Below, piece by piece: positions 62,914-64,000 of a stretch of DNA of 64,000 bases. Origin of the DNA: Terrilactibacillus tamarindi. Lineage in GTDB: Bacteria; Bacillota; Bacilli; Bacillales; Sporolactobacillaceae. Below the pieces are notes generated by a model. It had not been told where the DNA came from. It was given only the letters and a program-made list of their open reading frames with translations, and did no database searches. Numbering within the stretch: position 1 is the first letter of the stretch; every line of letters starts with the position of its first letter. The DNA is taken from positions 1 through 64,000 of the forward strand of contig NZ_WNHB01000002.1 in the NCBI RefSeq assembly GCF_009718825.1, read 5' to 3'. The position numbers and the translations under genes are program-made.

Positions 62914-63729
62914 TTATTTAACAGGCAAGACTGCGCCTTTGTATTTTTCATTAATAAAGTTTTGTATGTCTTTTGAATGAAGAACATTGATGAGTTCTTT
63001 AATGGCTTTTTTCTTTTCATCGCCTTTATTAACAGCCACGATATTGGCATAAGGTGATTCAGAACCTTCAAGTATTAATGCGTCCTTATTTGGTGTAAGG
63101 TTGGCTTGTAAGGCAAAGTTTGTATTAATCGCAAATAAATCTGCTGTATTATTTTGATAGGCTTTTGGCATTAATGCAGGTGCAATGGGTGATAAGAATT
63201 TCAAGTGTTTGAAGTTATCAATATCTTTTAACGTGGCGGTTACTTTATCGACACCAGGTTTAATTTTTACAAGACCTTTTGACTCAAGTAACAAAAGAAT
63301 TCGACCTTGTTCTGATTGGTTATTACTTATTTGAACGGTTGCGCCATTTTTAATGTCGCTTACGTTTTTATATTTTTTCGAATAAATACCAAATGGTTCA
63401 ATGTGAATTTTACCAGCGTTCACCAAATTAGTTTTGTGTTGTTTGTTATATAGGTCTAAATAAGGGACATGTTGAAAATAATTGGCATCAATTTGTTTCG
63501 ATGCTAAAGCTTTATTCGGTAGAACATAATCTTGAAATACTTTAACTTTCAAGTTAATCCCTTTTTTCTTAAGTAACGGTTGTGCCTTTTTCAAAATTTC
63601 AGCGTGTGGAACAGCTGATGCTCCAACAGTGAGTGTTGTTTCTTTTGATGATGATGATGAAGATTTTCCGCATGCAGCCATAACAAAAATTAAAGATAGG
63701 GATAATAGCACTAACGATATTTTTTTCAA
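62914..63729 (-). CDS. metQ: methionine ABC transporter substrate-binding lipoprotein MetQ
   Basis: This 271-residue lipoprotein has a signal peptide ending in lipobox VMAAC (Cys20), then a Ser-rich linker. A NlpA-type fold follows: TLTVGASAVPHAEILKKAQPLLKKKGI, QDYVLPNKALASKQIDANYFQHVPYL and SPYANIVAVNKGDE. It binds methionine for import. It follows metI on the same strand, and metN would be further upstream, outside the window. GAGAAGATTAC precedes the ATG. Confidence 0.92.
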   Translation of the reverse strand: MKKISLVLLSLSLIFVMAACGKSSSSSSKETTLTVGASAVPHAEILKKAQPLLKKKGINLKVKVFQDYVLPNKALASKQIDANYFQHVPYLDLYNKQHKTNLVNAGKIHIEPFGIYSKKYKNVSDIKNGATVQISNNQSEQGRILLLLESKGLVKIKPGVDKVTATLKDIDNFKHLKFLSPIAPALMPKAYQNNTADLFAINTNFALQANLTPNKDALILEGSESPYANIVAVNKGDEKKKAIKELINVLHSKDIQNFINEKYKGAVLPVK

Positions 63730-63856
63730 TGTAATCTTCTCCTTCTGTCTGTTTCGTTTTCTCTGTTTTTAAGTATTCGGTTAGTTATTCCTTAAATAAC
63801 CTATTAACAACACATGATGAACACTCCCTTCAATCAGTAAGTTTTTCTTAAAAATA

Positions 63857-64000
63857 CTATCTTTTATCTACTTGGCGGGTAATGATATCACCAATAAATT
63901 GAATGATAAATACGATAATCAATATAATAATCGTGGCAACTAACGTAATATCATTTTGATTCGCTTGAAATCCATCATTAAAGGCAAGCGTTCCAAGCCC
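63857..64000 (-). CDS. metI: methionine ABC transporter permease MetI (C-terminal part)
   Basis: The last 47 codons of a gene running off the window. GLGTLAFNDGF, then an N-x-ND-x-TLVATIII hydrophobic helix and QFIGDIITRQVDKR at the end match the C-terminus of MetI/MetP, the membrane subunit of the methionine importer. metQ follows 127 bases downstream. The start and most of the protein are outside the window. Confidence 0.85.
   Translation of the reverse strand, partial: GLGTLAFNDGFQANQNDITLVATIIILIIVFIIQFIGDIITRQVDKR

Overview
The window looks like a chromosomal segment of a low-GC, endospore-forming member of the Bacillales. The evidence is the gene content: a small acid-soluble spore protein, a Spo0E-type phosphatase, YutH, YunB and LytH spore proteins, and a sufCDSUB operon. 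Long stretches also keep the Bacillus subtilis yug/yui/yum/yut/yun gene order. I assign no species. Protein names below come from reading motifs and remembered family features; no database search was run.

Layout. 0-5 kb: a metal-handling cluster with two small Met/Cys/His-rich membrane proteins, an LDCC-type cysteine protein, the remnant of a copper-storage four-helix protein, a permease with a MarR-type repressor and two matching operators, an alkaline phosphatase, and a CsoR repressor with its operator. 5-14 kb: general metabolism and transport (DksA-like YteA, aldo-keto reductase, YitT, MFS exporter with LysR, SspN, YbaK, nitroreductase, Mn2+ exporter, YfhE) and tRNA-Ala(GGC). 14.2-18.1 kb: a Gln-rich repeat protein, a gene-less structured IS200/IS605-like relic, then a TPP riboswitch and tenI-thiS-thiG-thiF. 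18-20.7 kb: comB and comA, convergent, for sulfolactate, and Mn-catalase. 21-23.4 kb: the carboxynorspermidine route to polyamines. 23.4-34.6 kb: YggT, K+ channel, pgi, yuzA, yugI, asnO, two XRE regulators, yuiC, type II NADH dehydrogenase, and a large membrane protein of unknown function.

34.8-45 kb: the yut/yun block (Fe-S carriers YutM and YutI, Spo0E, dapF, yuzB, yuzD, yutH, yutG, yutF, yutD, lytH, yunB, yunC, yunD). 45-51 kb: nadBCA with divergent nadS and a DUF1361 gene, bracketed by two copies of a short dispersed repeat. 51.3-53.8 kb: a TetR-controlled ABC exporter with two operators. 54-57 kb: nitroreductase, a ferritin-like miniprotein and a chemoreceptor. 57-62.6 kb: sufCDSUB. 62.9-64 kb: metQ and the end of metI.

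Iron-sulfur biology links several parts. SufCDSUB assembles clusters, YutM and YutI are likely carriers, and NadA is a 4Fe-4S client. NadS is a desulfurase dedicated to the nad genes.

The most unusual material is non-coding. A dispersed, hairpin-rich element of up to about 160 bp occurs in at least seven copies. The intact copies are bounded by TTTAT. It sits where thiO and lipA would be expected by comparison with B. subtilis, and one copy supplies the last codons of tenI. A separate 350-bp region carries IS200/IS605-type end hairpins and a long nested stem that could be an omega-RNA relic without its nuclease. Smaller regulatory finds are a hairpin masking the yunC ribosome-binding site and a terminator between sufC and sufD.
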